From Bacillus sp. M6-12 (GTDB lineage Bacteria > Bacillota > Bacilli > Bacillales > DSM-1321), in assembly GCF_002860285.1 (NCBI RefSeq), contig NZ_PGVF01000008.1, positions 62,001 through 126,000 on the forward strand: a DNA stretch of 64,000 nt. Direction: 5' to 3'. The first letter of the stretch is position 1; each line of letters starts with the position of its first letter. This document shows, in pieces, positions 8,576-17,956 of this stretch. The position numbers and the translations under genes were made by a program. Below the pieces are notes generated by a model. That model made no database searches and was not told the origin of the DNA. It saw only the letters and a list, made by a program, of their open reading frames with translations.

Positions 8576-8994
8576 CTTTTACATTTTGTAATTTGTGAGT
8601 ATGTTTGGATAAGTGTTTCGATGTTTCGGTATCTTTCTCCGGCCTTCCCTGGATGAGTAAGCTTGGGATATAAGCTTAAGTAATCATAGTGTTTTTATTC
8701 CTTGGCCTAAGAATGCTGTAAATGCTCGTATCTTATTCAAACCTTCCTTTGACTCGTAACCTGCCAATAGCAGAAACAGCTAATTGCAGTTCAGGCGTTC
8801 TGTTTTTTATATGCCTCCCACACCGCTTCCGTCAATATATGTACATGTACGAATTCCTTAAAACTTTGCTTTTTTAATATAATATTCCAATTCATTAATA
8901 AATGTTTCAAAGGCTCCTTACCGGGTAAATATGAACTATCAAACAACAACACAAACGAACCTTTAATATATAATACCTGGAAGGAGAAAACAAA
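8576..8994. other. Gene-free spacer
   Basis: About 420 bp between the divergent MFS exporter and HPr-like genes. It must hold both promoters, but I see no clear repeat, hairpin or consensus promoter in it. Confidence 0.4.
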
Positions 8995-9318
8995 ATGTAC
9001 GAAATTATTTCATCCGATGTAACAGTTCAGTCTAGACTGACTATGACAGGCATTCTTTCATTATATCAAAGCATCAGGGGATTCGAAGGAAATATTTATT
9101 TCATGTGCAACCACAAAATTATTGATGCAGGCAAGCTTTCCAAACTTGTTTCCTTTATGCTTACAATTGAAGAAGATTCTTTAATAAAAATCATTGTTGA
9201 AGGAAAACAAGTTCAGCAAAAATTGGAGGATCTGAAAGTAAGCTTCCAGGGTCACTTCCAGTCTGCCGGAGTCAGACAGACTTATTTCGTAAATCCTACT
9301 GATACAGTTCGAATTTAA
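8995..9318 (+). CDS. HPr-like fold protein lacking the active-site histidine
   Basis: 107 residues. Residues 3-85 follow the HPr layout: beta strand, helix 1, IRGFEGNIYFMCN, then DAGKLSKLVSFML (the region around regulatory Ser46) and DSLIKIIVEG. Where HPr has GxHxRPA, this protein reads RLTMTGI, so no phosphorylatable His15 is present. It cannot be an ordinary PTS carrier; a regulatory HPr/Crh-like role is possible. AAGGAG precedes ATG. Single-gene unit with a strong terminator. Confidence 0.55.
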   Translation: MYEIISSDVTVQSRLTMTGILSLYQSIRGFEGNIYFMCNHKIIDAGKLSKLVSFMLTIEEDSLIKIIVEGKQVQQKLEDLKVSFQGHFQSAGVRQTYFVNPTDTVRI

Positions 9319-9345
9319 ACTATCCCTCCAATACGCGTTGAGGTT

Positions 9346-9376
9346 AACCATGCCCGGATCCGGGCATGGTTTTTTA
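9346..9376 (+). terminator. Perfect-palindrome terminator
   Basis: CCATGCCCGGA / TCCGGGCATGG (9348-9369), a perfect palindrome flanked by AA/TT and followed by six Ts. Confidence 0.9.
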
Positions 9377-9502
9377 TTGTCTGCCCTTTCTTAAGAACTA
9401 GCTTTAAAGGATGAAAAAGGCCATTTTAAGAATATATTCTGTTATAAAGCAAACATTATAATCATCCTATTAATTTGAATTTATTTGTGCGGGGTGGATG
9501 AA

Positions 9503-11173
9503 TTGTTACTGCATAAAAATGAGCAAAGGCATGTAATATTTGCTTTTCTTCTGTTGGCGGTCTATCTTTCTCCGTTATTTATTTTAGGGGAAAACGCCCA
9601 TATCCGTGTTCATGACAATTTAGATTCAAATATTGCCTGGTATAAAGTGCTGGCTAAAAGCGGCCAGCTGGCAGGCGGGCTCGAAGCTGCCATTCCTCAA
9701 ATCATTAATGGCCTTCCGCGGAATGCATTCGGCTCAGAGTTGACAGGGATCGTTTGGCTATATGCCCTTTTTTCCCCGATGATTGCTTATTCATTAAGCC
9801 AGGCCATTTCAAGAGTTGTTGCTTTTATAGGAATGTACCTTCTCCTGAAAGACCATTTTATTCAAAAGAAAGAAATGACCGCAATCCGCGTTTGGCCTGC
9901 ACTGGCCTTTGCCCTTACTCCCTTTTGGCCTTCCGGCATGCTGAGCACGCTAGGAATGCCGCTTGCTCTTTGGGCTTTTTTACATATTAGACAGGGTAAT
10001 TATTCATGGAAAACTTATTTGGCGCTTACTCTGCTTCCGTTTTATTCCAGCATTGTACTCGGTTTTTTCTTTTTTCTCACTGCTATGGGAATCTTCTGGG
10101 TGACAGATGCCCTGCGAGGAAAAGGATGGAATCTTAAATTTTTAATTTCTATCATCTATATGGGAATTGTCTTTTTGATTGTCGAATATCGGCTGGTTTA
10201 TTCGCTGCTGTTCGCTACAGACCCAACCAGCCGGGATGAATATTTTCATGCCCGCCTAACTTTAGCGAGCGCCATTCGGCTGACCTTCAAAAATTTTATC
10301 CTTGGCCATACACATGTAATGACCGTCCATGGGCTCTTTATACTCCTAACACTTATTTTCGCCTTATATGCAATAGTAAAAAAAGGGCTCTGGAGAAGTG
10401 AAAAAACGTTTTTTTTCTTATTTGTCCTTAATTTCCTGCTTTCTGCCTGGTACGCTTTCTGGTTTTATAAGGGCTGGCTTCCCTTAACTGAGCGGTTTCA
10501 TATTTTGGACACCTTTAACTTTGCCCGTTTCCATTTCCTTCGGCCACTGGTTATCTATGCAAGCTTTGCCCTTGCCTTGAAGATCCTCTGGGAGCAAATG
10601 ATCGGCCGCAAACAGCTGGTTATATTTTTTTTGGCTGCGCAAATCATTGTCCTGTTTGCTTTTAATGATGAGATCATTTACAGAAATAAACCAACAGTTC
10701 AAGAGTTTTACGCTGAAGACCTTTTCACGGAGGTTAAGGAACATATCGGGCTGCCACAGAGGGATTACCGTGTTGCAAGTATTGGAATCCACCCTGCCAT
10801 CGCGCAGTACAATGGTTTTTATACACTTGATACCTATAATAATTTCTATCCTTTAAGCTACAAATATAAATTTCGGAAAATAATTGAACAGGAGTTGGCA
10901 AAAAATAAAACCATTCGCACCTACTTTGATGAATGGGGCGGACGCTGCTACATTTTTACCGATGAGCTCGGCAAGCATTATATGATAAAAAAGAATTCCA
11001 GGAAAAAGCTGAAACATCTCCAGCTGAATACAGAGCCCTTTAAACAGCTTGGAGGTTCCTATTTCCTCGCCGCGCTGCCTATCGAAAATGCTGGTGAAAA
11101 TAATCTCAGTCTTGAAAAAATATTCACATCTAAAACTGCAGCATGGAAAATTTACTTATATAAAGCATTATAA
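9503..11173 (+). CDS. GT-C-like polytopic membrane protein (DUF6044-type), putative surface glycosyltransferase
   Basis: About 556 residues with ten or more hydrophobic helices in the first 390, then a soluble tail of about 165. After the first helix comes an acidic loop (NAHIRVHDNLDSNIAW), the place where GT-C transferases keep catalytic aspartates. It heads an operon with a GtrB-type glycosyltransferase and a GtrA-type flippase, as YfhO goes with CsbB in B. subtilis. Inferred role: moving a sugar from a bactoprenol carrier to a cell-surface polymer outside the membrane. The TTG at 9503 has GGGGTGG five bases upstream; a TTG at 9485 is the longer alternative. Confidence 0.7.
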   Translation: MLLHKNEQRHVIFAFLLLAVYLSPLFILGENAHIRVHDNLDSNIAWYKVLAKSGQLAGGLEAAIPQIINGLPRNAFGSELTGIVWLYALFSPMIAYSLSQAISRVVAFIGMYLLLKDHFIQKKEMTAIRVWPALAFALTPFWPSGMLSTLGMPLALWAFLHIRQGNYSWKTYLALTLLPFYSSIVLGFFFFLTAMGIFWVTDALRGKGWNLKFLISIIYMGIVFLIVEYRLVYSLLFATDPTSRDEYFHARLTLASAIRLTFKNFILGHTHVMTVHGLFILLTLIFALYAIVKKGLWRSEKTFFFLFVLNFLLSAWYAFWFYKGWLPLTERFHILDTFNFARFHFLRPLVIYASFALALKILWEQMIGRKQLVIFFLAAQIIVLFAFNDEIIYRNKPTVQEFYAEDLFTEVKEHIGLPQRDYRVASIGIHPAIAQYNGFYTLDTYNNFYPLSYKYKFRKIIEQELAKNKTIRTYFDEWGGRCYIFTDELGKHYMIKKNSRKKLKHLQLNTEPFKQLGGSYFLAALPIENAGENNLSLEKIFTSKTAAWKIYLYKAL

Positions 11174-11208
11174 ACAGGCTAAATGGACTGCACCAGGAGG
11201 ATACATAA

Positions 11209-12246
11209 ATGATTGAACCAACTCTTACGATAGTTGTTCCCTGCTATAATGAAGAAGAAATGTTGCCGGAAACGATCCGCCAGCTCAATCACTTGGTTGG
11301 GAAAATGATTCGAGAAAATATCGTTGCGGATTCCAGTAAAATTTTATTTGTAGATGATGGCAGCAAGGATAATACCTGGTCTATCATCTATAGAGCAGGC
11401 TTACAAAATGATCGGATAAAAGGCTTAAAGCTGGCACGGAACAGCGGCCACCAAAATGCGCTTCTGGCAGGCTTATTTACAGCAAAAACGGGCTCTGACT
11501 GCGTGATTTCTATTGATGCGGATTTACAGGATGATATTCATGTAATACCGTTATTTGTCCAAAAATTCCTTGAAGGAAATGAAATCGTGTATGGAGTCCG
11601 CAGCAAACGCAATACAGATACATTTTTCAAAAAAACAACAGCCGAGTCCTTTTATAAGGTAATGAAATATATGGGGGTGAATCTTGTATACAACCATGCG
11701 GATTTCCGCTTGATGAGCCGGCGTGCAATTCAAGAGCTTGAGCGCTTTGATGAGGTGAATATGTTTTTGCGGGGTATCGTCCCGCTAATTGGCTTTCAGA
11801 CTGCTACTGTTTATTATGAGCGGAAGGAAAGGATGGCCGGTGAAACAAAGTATCCTTTAAAGAAAATGCTTTCTTTTGCCTTTGATGGAATTACTTCTTT
11901 CTCGGTTACCCCCATCCGGTTTGTACTATTGCTTGGGCTGGCATCTTTTTTTGTAAGTGTCCTAATTGGAATTTATTTCCTGGCCCTTAAGTTCTCCGGC
12001 AATACGGCCACCGGCTGGACCTCATTAATCATTTCTATCTGGCTGATAGGCGGAATTCAGCTTATCGCGATTGGACTAATTGGGGAATATATCGGCAAAA
12101 TATACAAGGAATCCAAGCGGCGTCCAAAGTTTATTGTCGATATTGATTCGTATTCTATCCCCATGCCGCTGCACCGCAAAAATTTAACTCTAGCGGAAGA
12201 GGAGCTTTTCGCCATTGATAGAGGTCAAATGCCTGAAACAAACTAA
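11209..12246 (+). CDS. Bactoprenol glycosyltransferase, GT2 (GtrB/CsbB-like)
   Basis: 345 residues. The GT-A domain shows TIVVPCYNEEE (residue 6 on), FVDDGSKDNT, SIDADLQDD (metal-binding DxD-type), and the membrane-proximal ETKYPLKKML. Two transmembrane helices follow (about 234-256 and 268-290). This family loads a sugar from a nucleotide donor onto undecaprenyl phosphate on the cytoplasmic face. AGGAGG precedes the ATG. The 3' end overlaps the next gene by 32 bp. The sugar cannot be told from sequence. Confidence 0.88.
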   Translation: MIEPTLTIVVPCYNEEEMLPETIRQLNHLVGKMIRENIVADSSKILFVDDGSKDNTWSIIYRAGLQNDRIKGLKLARNSGHQNALLAGLFTAKTGSDCVISIDADLQDDIHVIPLFVQKFLEGNEIVYGVRSKRNTDTFFKKTTAESFYKVMKYMGVNLVYNHADFRLMSRRAIQELERFDEVNMFLRGIVPLIGFQTATVYYERKERMAGETKYPLKKMLSFAFDGITSFSVTPIRFVLLLGLASFFVSVLIGIYFLALKFSGNTATGWTSLIISIWLIGGIQLIAIGLIGEYIGKIYKESKRRPKFIVDIDSYSIPMPLHRKNLTLAEEELFAIDRGQMPETN

Positions 12247-12637
12247 TTCATTTACCCGCTTCTTGCTGGTTGGTATATTTAATACTTGCATTGGTTTATC
12301 CGCTGTATATTTTTTCTTGAATGCCCTCGGTTTTAGTTATTGGATTTCTACCTTTATCGGAAATAGCATCGGCGCAGCTGTAAGCTTTTTCCTTAACCGT
12401 TCATTTACGTTCCACAGCTCAGTTTCCGCAAAATCCGGCATCCCAAAGTTTATTGCCGTTATATTGATTTGTTACTTTGGAGCCTATTCAATAAGTGAAT
12501 TTATGGCTGAATACATCGATAGGTATATGGCAGCTTTTCAATTGATATCCAAAAATAACTTGGCTGTGCTGATGGGAACAGGATTTTATACGATTGCAAA
12601 TTATGCCGGACAGAAAATATTTGTGTTCCGGGAATAA
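12215..12637 (+). CDS. GtrA-like flippase
   Basis: 140 residues with four transmembrane helices and the GtrA/GtcA pattern FLLVGIFNTCIG near residue 16 and SFFLNRSFTFHS near 60. The family is thought to flip undecaprenyl-phosphate-linked sugars across the membrane. The TTG start lies inside the end of the glycosyltransferase gene behind AGAGGAG. Together with the two upstream genes it completes a three-component surface-glycosylation set. Confidence 0.85.
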   Translation: MIEVKCLKQTNSFTRFLLVGIFNTCIGLSAVYFFLNALGFSYWISTFIGNSIGAAVSFFLNRSFTFHSSVSAKSGIPKFIAVILICYFGAYSISEFMAEYIDRYMAAFQLISKNNLAVLMGTGFYTIANYAGQKIFVFRE

Positions 12638-12642
12638 AATTG

Positions 12643-12679
12643 TGCAGGCGTCCTCATTAGGAGGGCGCCTGCAATTTTT
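12643..12679 (+). terminator. Terminator of the glycosylation operon
   Basis: TGCAGGCG (12643-12650) / CGCCTGCA (12666-12673) with inner TCCTC/GAGGG pairing, then five Ts. Confidence 0.85.
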
Positions 12680-12725
12680 GTCAGCGGCAAACATTTCTCC
12701 GTTTGATCAGCCTTAAAAATCCTGC

Positions 12726-14084
12726 CTATTTTTTTGTTAAAGTAAATCTGGCTTTTTTATAATATAACGTACTTTTCCCTTCAAACCCTGAATCTGATCC
12801 AAACATCAGCCAAAGCTCACCCTGGCTGTTAGTTTTGGCAATGATCTTCTCAGTACTTTTTAATGTTTTTTTATCATATTTAGCTTGGGATTCTGTTTCT
12901 TTTGCGGCATTGCCGATTACGATTGCATTTTTTCCGGGTGATGCCTGTTCACCCTTGTCGATGTTCAATCTTAAATCGTTATTATTCAAGATGGGTTTAG
13001 GTTCATCAGAAGAAGCGCCCGCCTTAATATACACACTTTCCCCCGGTGCCCCTCCTATACCTATTAACCCCGGATCCGCATTGGTATATAAGTCTAATAC
13101 GATTCCAACCTCATAGCTCGTGCTGGGGAGAAGCCCTGCTTCCTGACCGATTTTTTTCTTTGCAAACATAAATAAATCGTCGCTTCGATTGTGGCCTGAA
13201 AGCATTAATGCATTCTCCAGCCTTGTATTTCCCAATGGGATTGGCATATGCCCAAATTCCAGCTCAAATGAGCCTTTTTCATAGTTCTCAGGAAGATCTG
13301 CGAAATCTCCGGTCCAGCCCTGAAGACCCTTTGAAAAATCATAGGTTAAAGTTATCTTATTTAAGAATTCAATCGTTTTAAAAGGAACTATAGTTTCTGT
13401 TCCCTGCTGCTTATCTCTAACTTTCAGAAAGTATAACGAGTTCTTCTCGTAAGAAGAAGCGGGATTAATCCTGATAACCTTATTCTTTATCTGCACATCC
13501 AGCGAAGCGGGGTGACGCTTGCCTTTTAAAACATTTTCAATTGTTACATCAAAGTTTTTCAGTGTCTTTTCATTTAATCTGGTGGTGAAGTCAACAACCC
13601 ACCCCTTTTTCAAGTCAGTAATCGTTCTGCCTTCCTTAAAGAGAAATGGAGATTTGGCCTGTTGTAAAAACGGCTTTTTTGTCTTTTCATCCAAAATGCT
13701 GAGACTGGTATATGGAACTCCATCCCATCTCGCAGCAATATACGGATAAGTAACAACTTTTGCGTACATTTGGCCAGGCTTTGGAAGTGTTTTTGTAAAA
13801 TAAACATTATACTTCTCCCAGGACTGTACCTGACCGGTTAGCTCAATACCATATCCTGCACTAGGCTGAGGGCCGAGTGCAACTACATAAAGATTGCCGT
13901 ACTGATGGATTCCAGGGGTCTTTTTAACATAGTCAATAAATGCTTTTTCATCTTGCTGTAATGTGTTATTTTCAATTTTCTCAAATTGGTGGATGGGATC
14001 CATGTCTTGTGACCCAGCTGCTTCTGCAAATCCTGAAAAACCGGCTATCAAAAGGAATAATAGCCCTGCAATAAACTTTTTCAT
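12726..14084 (-). CDS. Secreted PrcB-like and Ig-like multidomain protein
   Basis: 452 residues. A signal peptide covers 1-22 (cleaving after AEA). Residues ~55-120 resemble the PrcB C-terminal domain (YVVALGPQPSAGYGIELTG). About 150-235 looks like an SbsA-type Ig-like domain (KKGWVVDFTTRLNEKTLKNF, then NSLYFLKVRD). About 240-450 is beta-rich, beginning YDFSKGLQGWTGDF, like a carbohydrate-binding jelly-roll. No transmembrane anchor or LPXTG. It probably acts outside the cell in surface or protease-associated binding. Single gene, upstream of the convergent glycosylation operon. Domain calls are by eye. Confidence 0.6.
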   Translation of the reverse strand: MKKFIAGLLFLLIAGFSGFAEAAGSQDMDPIHQFEKIENNTLQQDEKAFIDYVKKTPGIHQYGNLYVVALGPQPSAGYGIELTGQVQSWEKYNVYFTKTLPKPGQMYAKVVTYPYIAARWDGVPYTSLSILDEKTKKPFLQQAKSPFLFKEGRTITDLKKGWVVDFTTRLNEKTLKNFDVTIENVLKGKRHPASLDVQIKNKVIRINPASSYEKNSLYFLKVRDKQQGTETIVPFKTIEFLNKITLTYDFSKGLQGWTGDFADLPENYEKGSFELEFGHMPIPLGNTRLENALMLSGHNRSDDLFMFAKKKIGQEAGLLPSTSYEVGIVLDLYTNADPGLIGIGGAPGESVYIKAGASSDEPKPILNNNDLRLNIDKGEQASPGKNAIVIGNAAKETESQAKYDKKTLKSTEKIIAKTNSQGELWLMFGSDSGFEGKSTLYYKKARFTLTKK

Positions 14085-14150
14085 TACTCTGCCTCCTTTG
14101 CTTCAACTACTTTGACGTTTTAATCTCCTAAAGGTTACAGAATATCCATA

Positions 14151-14184
14151 AAAAAACGCCTGGACATTAAATAATCCAAGCGTT
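14151..14184 (-). terminator. Terminator of the PBP gene
   Basis: AACGCCTGGA / TCCAAGCGTT stem, U-tract of six on the minus strand, about 40 bp past the stop at 14224. Confidence 0.8.
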
Positions 14185-14223
14185 ACCAGACGAATTTTCC
14201 AAAAGGATAGCCCGCCAAATAAT

Positions 14224-16593
14224 TTATTGAGTTGCCGTATTGCCCTCCCCTTCATCTGTTTGTCCTGTTTGTCCTGTTTCTCCACCTTCCTCCGGTGGTT
14301 CAGGAGGGGGTTCCTTTTCTCCATCGGGTTCTGCCGGAGGTGGTTCAGCCGGCGGCGGGTCAGGTGCTGGCGGCTCCGTTTTTGGTTTTTCCTTAGGTTT
14401 TTTTTCCGGCTTTTCTTCTCTCTTTATTGGTTCCTTTTCTTCTTTTTCTCCTTCATTCGTGTCTTCAGCTGGTTGTGTATTTACCGGAGGCGTTTCGTTA
14501 GGGACACTTCCCTCTGTTTTAGCTGGAATATCTGTACTTTCCACATGTGCTTCAGCTTCCGGCTCTTGTTTTTGGCTATCTTCCTTTTTAAGGCTCCCTT
14601 TGAATTTTTCCCAGCCCTTTTTTACCTTTTGCTTTTGATCATTCCAGAATTTTTCCCTTTCTCTTTCCTTTTCAGCCTTTTCATGATCCCTTATTATAGT
14701 CTCAATATCTGGAACATTAAACGATTCTGGTTCTTGGCCCTCAAGAGCCTTGTCCATTATTCGTTGAAATAATTTGGCTGCGCCCGTACTGCTGGTTGAG
14801 GTCAGATAACTTTTCTTATCTGTCTTATCGTAACCGGCCCAAACTGCACCTACCAATGAAGGAGTAAATCCTACGAACCACTGGTCTTTGACTCCGTGTT
14901 CATAGCCTTCAAAAGGGACCTGAGTAGATCCGGTTTTTCCGGCAATTTCCCACCCCGCTACCTGGGCGTTTTTGCCTGTACCTTTCTCAACAACGCCAAG
15001 AAGCAACGCAATCATCTTTTTGGCAACACTTTTAGAGGTTACCTTTGTTTTTTTCTCTTTCCAGGCAGCAACCTCATTTCCGGCTGAATCTACAATCTTT
15101 ACAATTGCATGAGGTTCAATTCGTTCCCCGCCATTCGCAAATGCCGAGAAAGCTCCGGCCATGTGAATAGGGGCAACTCCATCCTCCAGGCCACCGAGTG
15201 CAAGGCCGAGCCTTCTGTCTTCCTCTGCCAATGGAATCCCAAACCTTTGGGCAGCATCCAGTCCTTTTTGAATTCCAATTTCATTTAGCAGCCAGACAGT
15301 TGGAACATTCATCGACTTCATTAGTGCCTCATAAAGCGGAACCTCACCCTGGTACTGGTCGTTAATGTTTTCAGGTTCATAACCGCCAAAATCCATTTTT
15401 TCATCCTTCAACATTGAGCCTGGTTCGTATCCCTCCTCCAGAGCCGGTGTAAAAACGGCGAGTGGTTTCATCGTCGAACCCGGTGGTGCTTTCAGCTGTG
15501 TTGCCCGGTTATATCCTAGAAGCTGATGCTCTCCTCTTCCGCCAACCAGCGCTTTAATGCCTCCGGTTTTCGGGTCAACCAGGACAGTCCCGCTTTGAAC
15601 GGTCTTCTCGTCATTTGTCCCTTTTGGAAAATTAGCATCCTCTTTATATACTTCTTCAGTAGCCTGCTGCATCTTCTGATCAAGGCTAGTGTAAACTTTA
15701 TAGCCACCGGTCAGCAGTTTGTCCAGCTCAATATTGTATTTCTTTGATGCTTCTGTTAAAACATAATCAACATAGTAAGGGAACTTTCCTTTATATGGGT
15801 CCCCGCTTTCATCATTATTCAATGCAATTTTTTCGGTGGCAGCAGCTTCATATTCCTCATTCGTTATAAATTGGTATGATTTCATTTTGCTGAGGACTGA
15901 ATCTCTTCGCTCTACCGCTTTCTCATAATTGCTAAAAGGATCCAGGGTGGAAGGTGCCTTAATAAGCCCTGCAAGCAGAGCTGCTTCCGAAAGTGAAATA
16001 TCACCCACTTCTTTGCCAAAATAGATTCTGGATGCCTTTTGAATTCCCCAGGCACCATGACCGAAATAAATCTGATTCAAATACATTTCTAATATCTCAT
16101 CTTTAGTAAATTCTTTTTCTACCTCACGGGCGAGAAAAAATTCTTCCACTTTCCTTTTATAGGTACGATCTGTTTCAAGCAATGCGGTTTTAGTTAGCTG
16201 CTGGGTTATCGTACTCCCCCCCTGCACAATCCCCCCTGCTTTAAGGTTTGTATAAAATGCTCTCATGATGCCTTTGTAATCTATGCCGCCATGATCATAA
16301 AACCGGTGATCCTCGATAGCCAGCACGGCATTAATAACTTCTTTGGGAATCTGCTCGATCGCAACTCCTTCTGTTTTATTGGCTGAGATTTTACTAGCCA
16401 GCTTTCCTTCCGCATCGTAAATTTCCGTTGGCTTCTCCAGTCCGGTTTTTAAATTGCTTATGTCCGTTTCAGGTTCAATAAAGTTTAAAAAAGCTACCGC
16501 AATTAAGGTGATGCTTGAAAATAAAATAATACCTGTCTTAAGTATTTTTCTAGGCCTGAAATAACTTGCCATAATGCGAAACAGCCCGTCCAT
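14224..16593 (-). CDS. Class A penicillin-binding protein, transglycosylase/transpeptidase
   Basis: 789 residues. A cytoplasmic stub is followed by one helix (about 21-38). The GT51 domain has EDHRFYDHGG (Glu94) and GGSTITQQL (125-133). The transpeptidase has the active-site SXXK (STMK, Ser373), SMN (427-429) and KTGST (553-557). The last ~120 residues are a hydrophilic, Pro/Glu/Lys-rich tail with repeated PPPAEP-like units. It polymerises and cross-links peptidoglycan outside the membrane. PBP2c/2d (PbpF/PbpG) are close in layout, but I cannot decide between them. GGGGGA precedes the ATG. Confidence 0.9.
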   Translation of the reverse strand: MDGLFRIMASYFRPRKILKTGIILFSSITLIAVAFLNFIEPETDISNLKTGLEKPTEIYDAEGKLASKISANKTEGVAIEQIPKEVINAVLAIEDHRFYDHGGIDYKGIMRAFYTNLKAGGIVQGGSTITQQLTKTALLETDRTYKRKVEEFFLAREVEKEFTKDEILEMYLNQIYFGHGAWGIQKASRIYFGKEVGDISLSEAALLAGLIKAPSTLDPFSNYEKAVERRDSVLSKMKSYQFITNEEYEAAATEKIALNNDESGDPYKGKFPYYVDYVLTEASKKYNIELDKLLTGGYKVYTSLDQKMQQATEEVYKEDANFPKGTNDEKTVQSGTVLVDPKTGGIKALVGGRGEHQLLGYNRATQLKAPPGSTMKPLAVFTPALEEGYEPGSMLKDEKMDFGGYEPENINDQYQGEVPLYEALMKSMNVPTVWLLNEIGIQKGLDAAQRFGIPLAEEDRRLGLALGGLEDGVAPIHMAGAFSAFANGGERIEPHAIVKIVDSAGNEVAAWKEKKTKVTSKSVAKKMIALLLGVVEKGTGKNAQVAGWEIAGKTGSTQVPFEGYEHGVKDQWFVGFTPSLVGAVWAGYDKTDKKSYLTSTSSTGAAKLFQRIMDKALEGQEPESFNVPDIETIIRDHEKAEKEREREKFWNDQKQKVKKGWEKFKGSLKKEDSQKQEPEAEAHVESTDIPAKTEGSVPNETPPVNTQPAEDTNEGEKEEKEPIKREEKPEKKPKEKPKTEPPAPDPPPAEPPPAEPDGEKEPPPEPPEEGGETGQTGQTDEGEGNTATQ

Positions 16594-16796
16594 ATGATCC
16601 CCCTATTCAAGTCTTTCACTGGCTACAATTATCCATATACCTAGTATGTAAGGCCCAATGTGTTTTATATACCCCGCTTTAAGCAAGTTAACACTTTTCC
16701 CTATGAAATTTTTGAAAGCACAACTAGATATATTTTTTTGCGTGAGCAGCGGCCTGATCCTTTAGCCGGACCAGTACGAAATAATTTTTTGTGAAA

Positions 16797-16845
16797 GCAA
16801 AAAGAGGCACCCCTTCCATCTAAAAAGGAGGGGTACCTCTTTTTA
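16797..16845. terminator. Strong bidirectional terminator-like hairpin
   Basis: AAAGAGGCACCCCTTCC / GGAGGGGTACCTCTTT stem with one mismatch, U-tracts on both strands. No obvious gene ends here. Confidence 0.65.
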
Positions 16846-17058
16846 TTTCTTGTATATAAACCCGGATATTTTTTTATGTACTGATAGGAAGCAGCCTTTA
16901 AAAGCCTTTTGTTATATGGACGCTTACCCTGTTTTTTAGAACTCTGTTTATACATATAAACGATTTCTTTTGCCGTGTTTTATCGTCTAATTCAATAACT
17001 TTTAAATGCTTGTGGGAACGTTATGGATAATTTCTAGAATTATTGGGTAAAACATTAT

Positions 17059-17093
17059 AATTATATTAGCCTCAAAAATTATATTAGCCTCAA
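17059..17093. repeat. 18-bp tandem duplication
   Basis: AATTATATTAGCCTCAA occurs twice (17059-17075 and 17077-17093), a recent slip duplication at the edge of a family-A repeat. Confidence 0.8.
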
Positions 17094-17322
17094 GAAGGCA
17101 GCGCTCTGACAGCAGACGGAAAGCTAATTTTGCCAGTGTTGTAAATTAAACCACTTATATCATCGCTCCGAGGCGACGCAGGCATTAGCATACCTCACAT
17201 AGCTGCCTTGCTAGGATTTATAGTTTCTGAGTTCCTTTCTCTATATGCCGAGGCTTTATTTTCCTCCAAAGACAATCTTTTAAAATCTGAAGGGCTGAAT
17301 TCATTCTAAAAAAGGAGATGAG

Positions 17323-17847
17323 ATGATGGTAAAGGAACTAAAGCATATTATCGCCGCCTTTGACGGAAGTGAGGGAGGTAAAGAAGCAGTGGATTTAGCC
17401 TGCAGGCTAGTTAAATCTTTACCCGATGCCGAGCTGACAGTCGTTCATGTATTTAATGAAAAAGTGGAGAATGTTCCGATTGGCGAGGCAAGAGTGGCAG
17501 GCTTTTCAAACGACGCAATGTATGTTGATACCAGTCAGATCCAGCCGATTGCCATTGAAAGAAACAATCTTTCTCCAAATGATTCAACACATAGTATTGT
17601 CCGGAACAGTTCTTCCATGGCTGAAACGAGAGCAAGAGAGATTTTATCTTCGAACCATGTGAAAGGGAACTTTGAAATTCTGGAAGGGAACCCGGTTGAA
17701 AGCATTTGCAGTTTCGCAAAACAGACAGATGCTGATTTAATAATCGTAGGAAATAGCGGAAAAAGCGGCCTTAAAAAACTCTTTCTAGGATCTGTGAGCT
17801 CCTCAGTGGCAAAAGAATCCCACTGCCACGTACTTGTTGCTAAATAA
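17323..17847 (+). CDS. Universal stress protein, UspA family
   Basis: 174 residues, single Usp domain. IIAAFDGSEGGKEAVDLA marks the first strand and helix. The ATP-binding loop is GNSGKSGLKKLFLGSVS (about 143-160), matching G-2X-G-9X-G-S, so this is probably an ATP-binding Usp. A 60-residue insert between strands 2 and 3 is somewhat long. GGAG precedes two adjacent ATGs (17323, 17326). Monocistronic; no SigB-type promoter was found upstream. Confidence 0.88.
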   Translation: MMVKELKHIIAAFDGSEGGKEAVDLACRLVKSLPDAELTVVHVFNEKVENVPIGEARVAGFSNDAMYVDTSQIQPIAIERNNLSPNDSTHSIVRNSSSMAETRAREILSSNHVKGNFEILEGNPVESICSFAKQTDADLIIVGNSGKSGLKKLFLGSVSSSVAKESHCHVLVAK

Positions 17848-17849
17848 TA

Positions 17850-17892
17850 ATAGAACAGGCTGGCCCAATTCTGATGGGTCTTCCTGTTCTAT
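17850..17892 (+). terminator. Hairpin after usp gene
   Basis: ATAGAACAGG (17850-17859) / CCTGTTCTAT (17883-17892) with inner TGGCCCA/TGGGTC pairing; weak U-tract. Confidence 0.55.
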
Positions 17893-17956
17893 GTTCATGA
17901 AAACCATTACATAAAGAACAACCGATAAATGATAAAAATAACTATAATCTTCCAGT

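Larger units (their letters stand above)
16594..17322. other. Long gene-free spacer with hairpin, tandem duplication and family-A copy
   Basis: About 730 bp. It holds a strong bidirectional hairpin (16797-16845), an 18-bp-period tandem duplication (17059-17093) and repeat family A (about 17097-17215). I see no ORF with a ribosome site. What transcript the hairpin ends is unclear. Confidence 0.5.

Noticed and set aside
14227..14772. Long plus-strand frames opposite the PBP C-terminal tail
   Set aside because: They are mirror images of the low-complexity Pro/Glu/Lys-rich tail and have extreme Phe/Ser/Gly composition.
16701..16955. An 84-codon minus-strand frame rich in Lys/Arg
   Set aside because: It reads through the strong hairpin at 16797-16845, lacks a ribosome site and has an improbable composition after that point.
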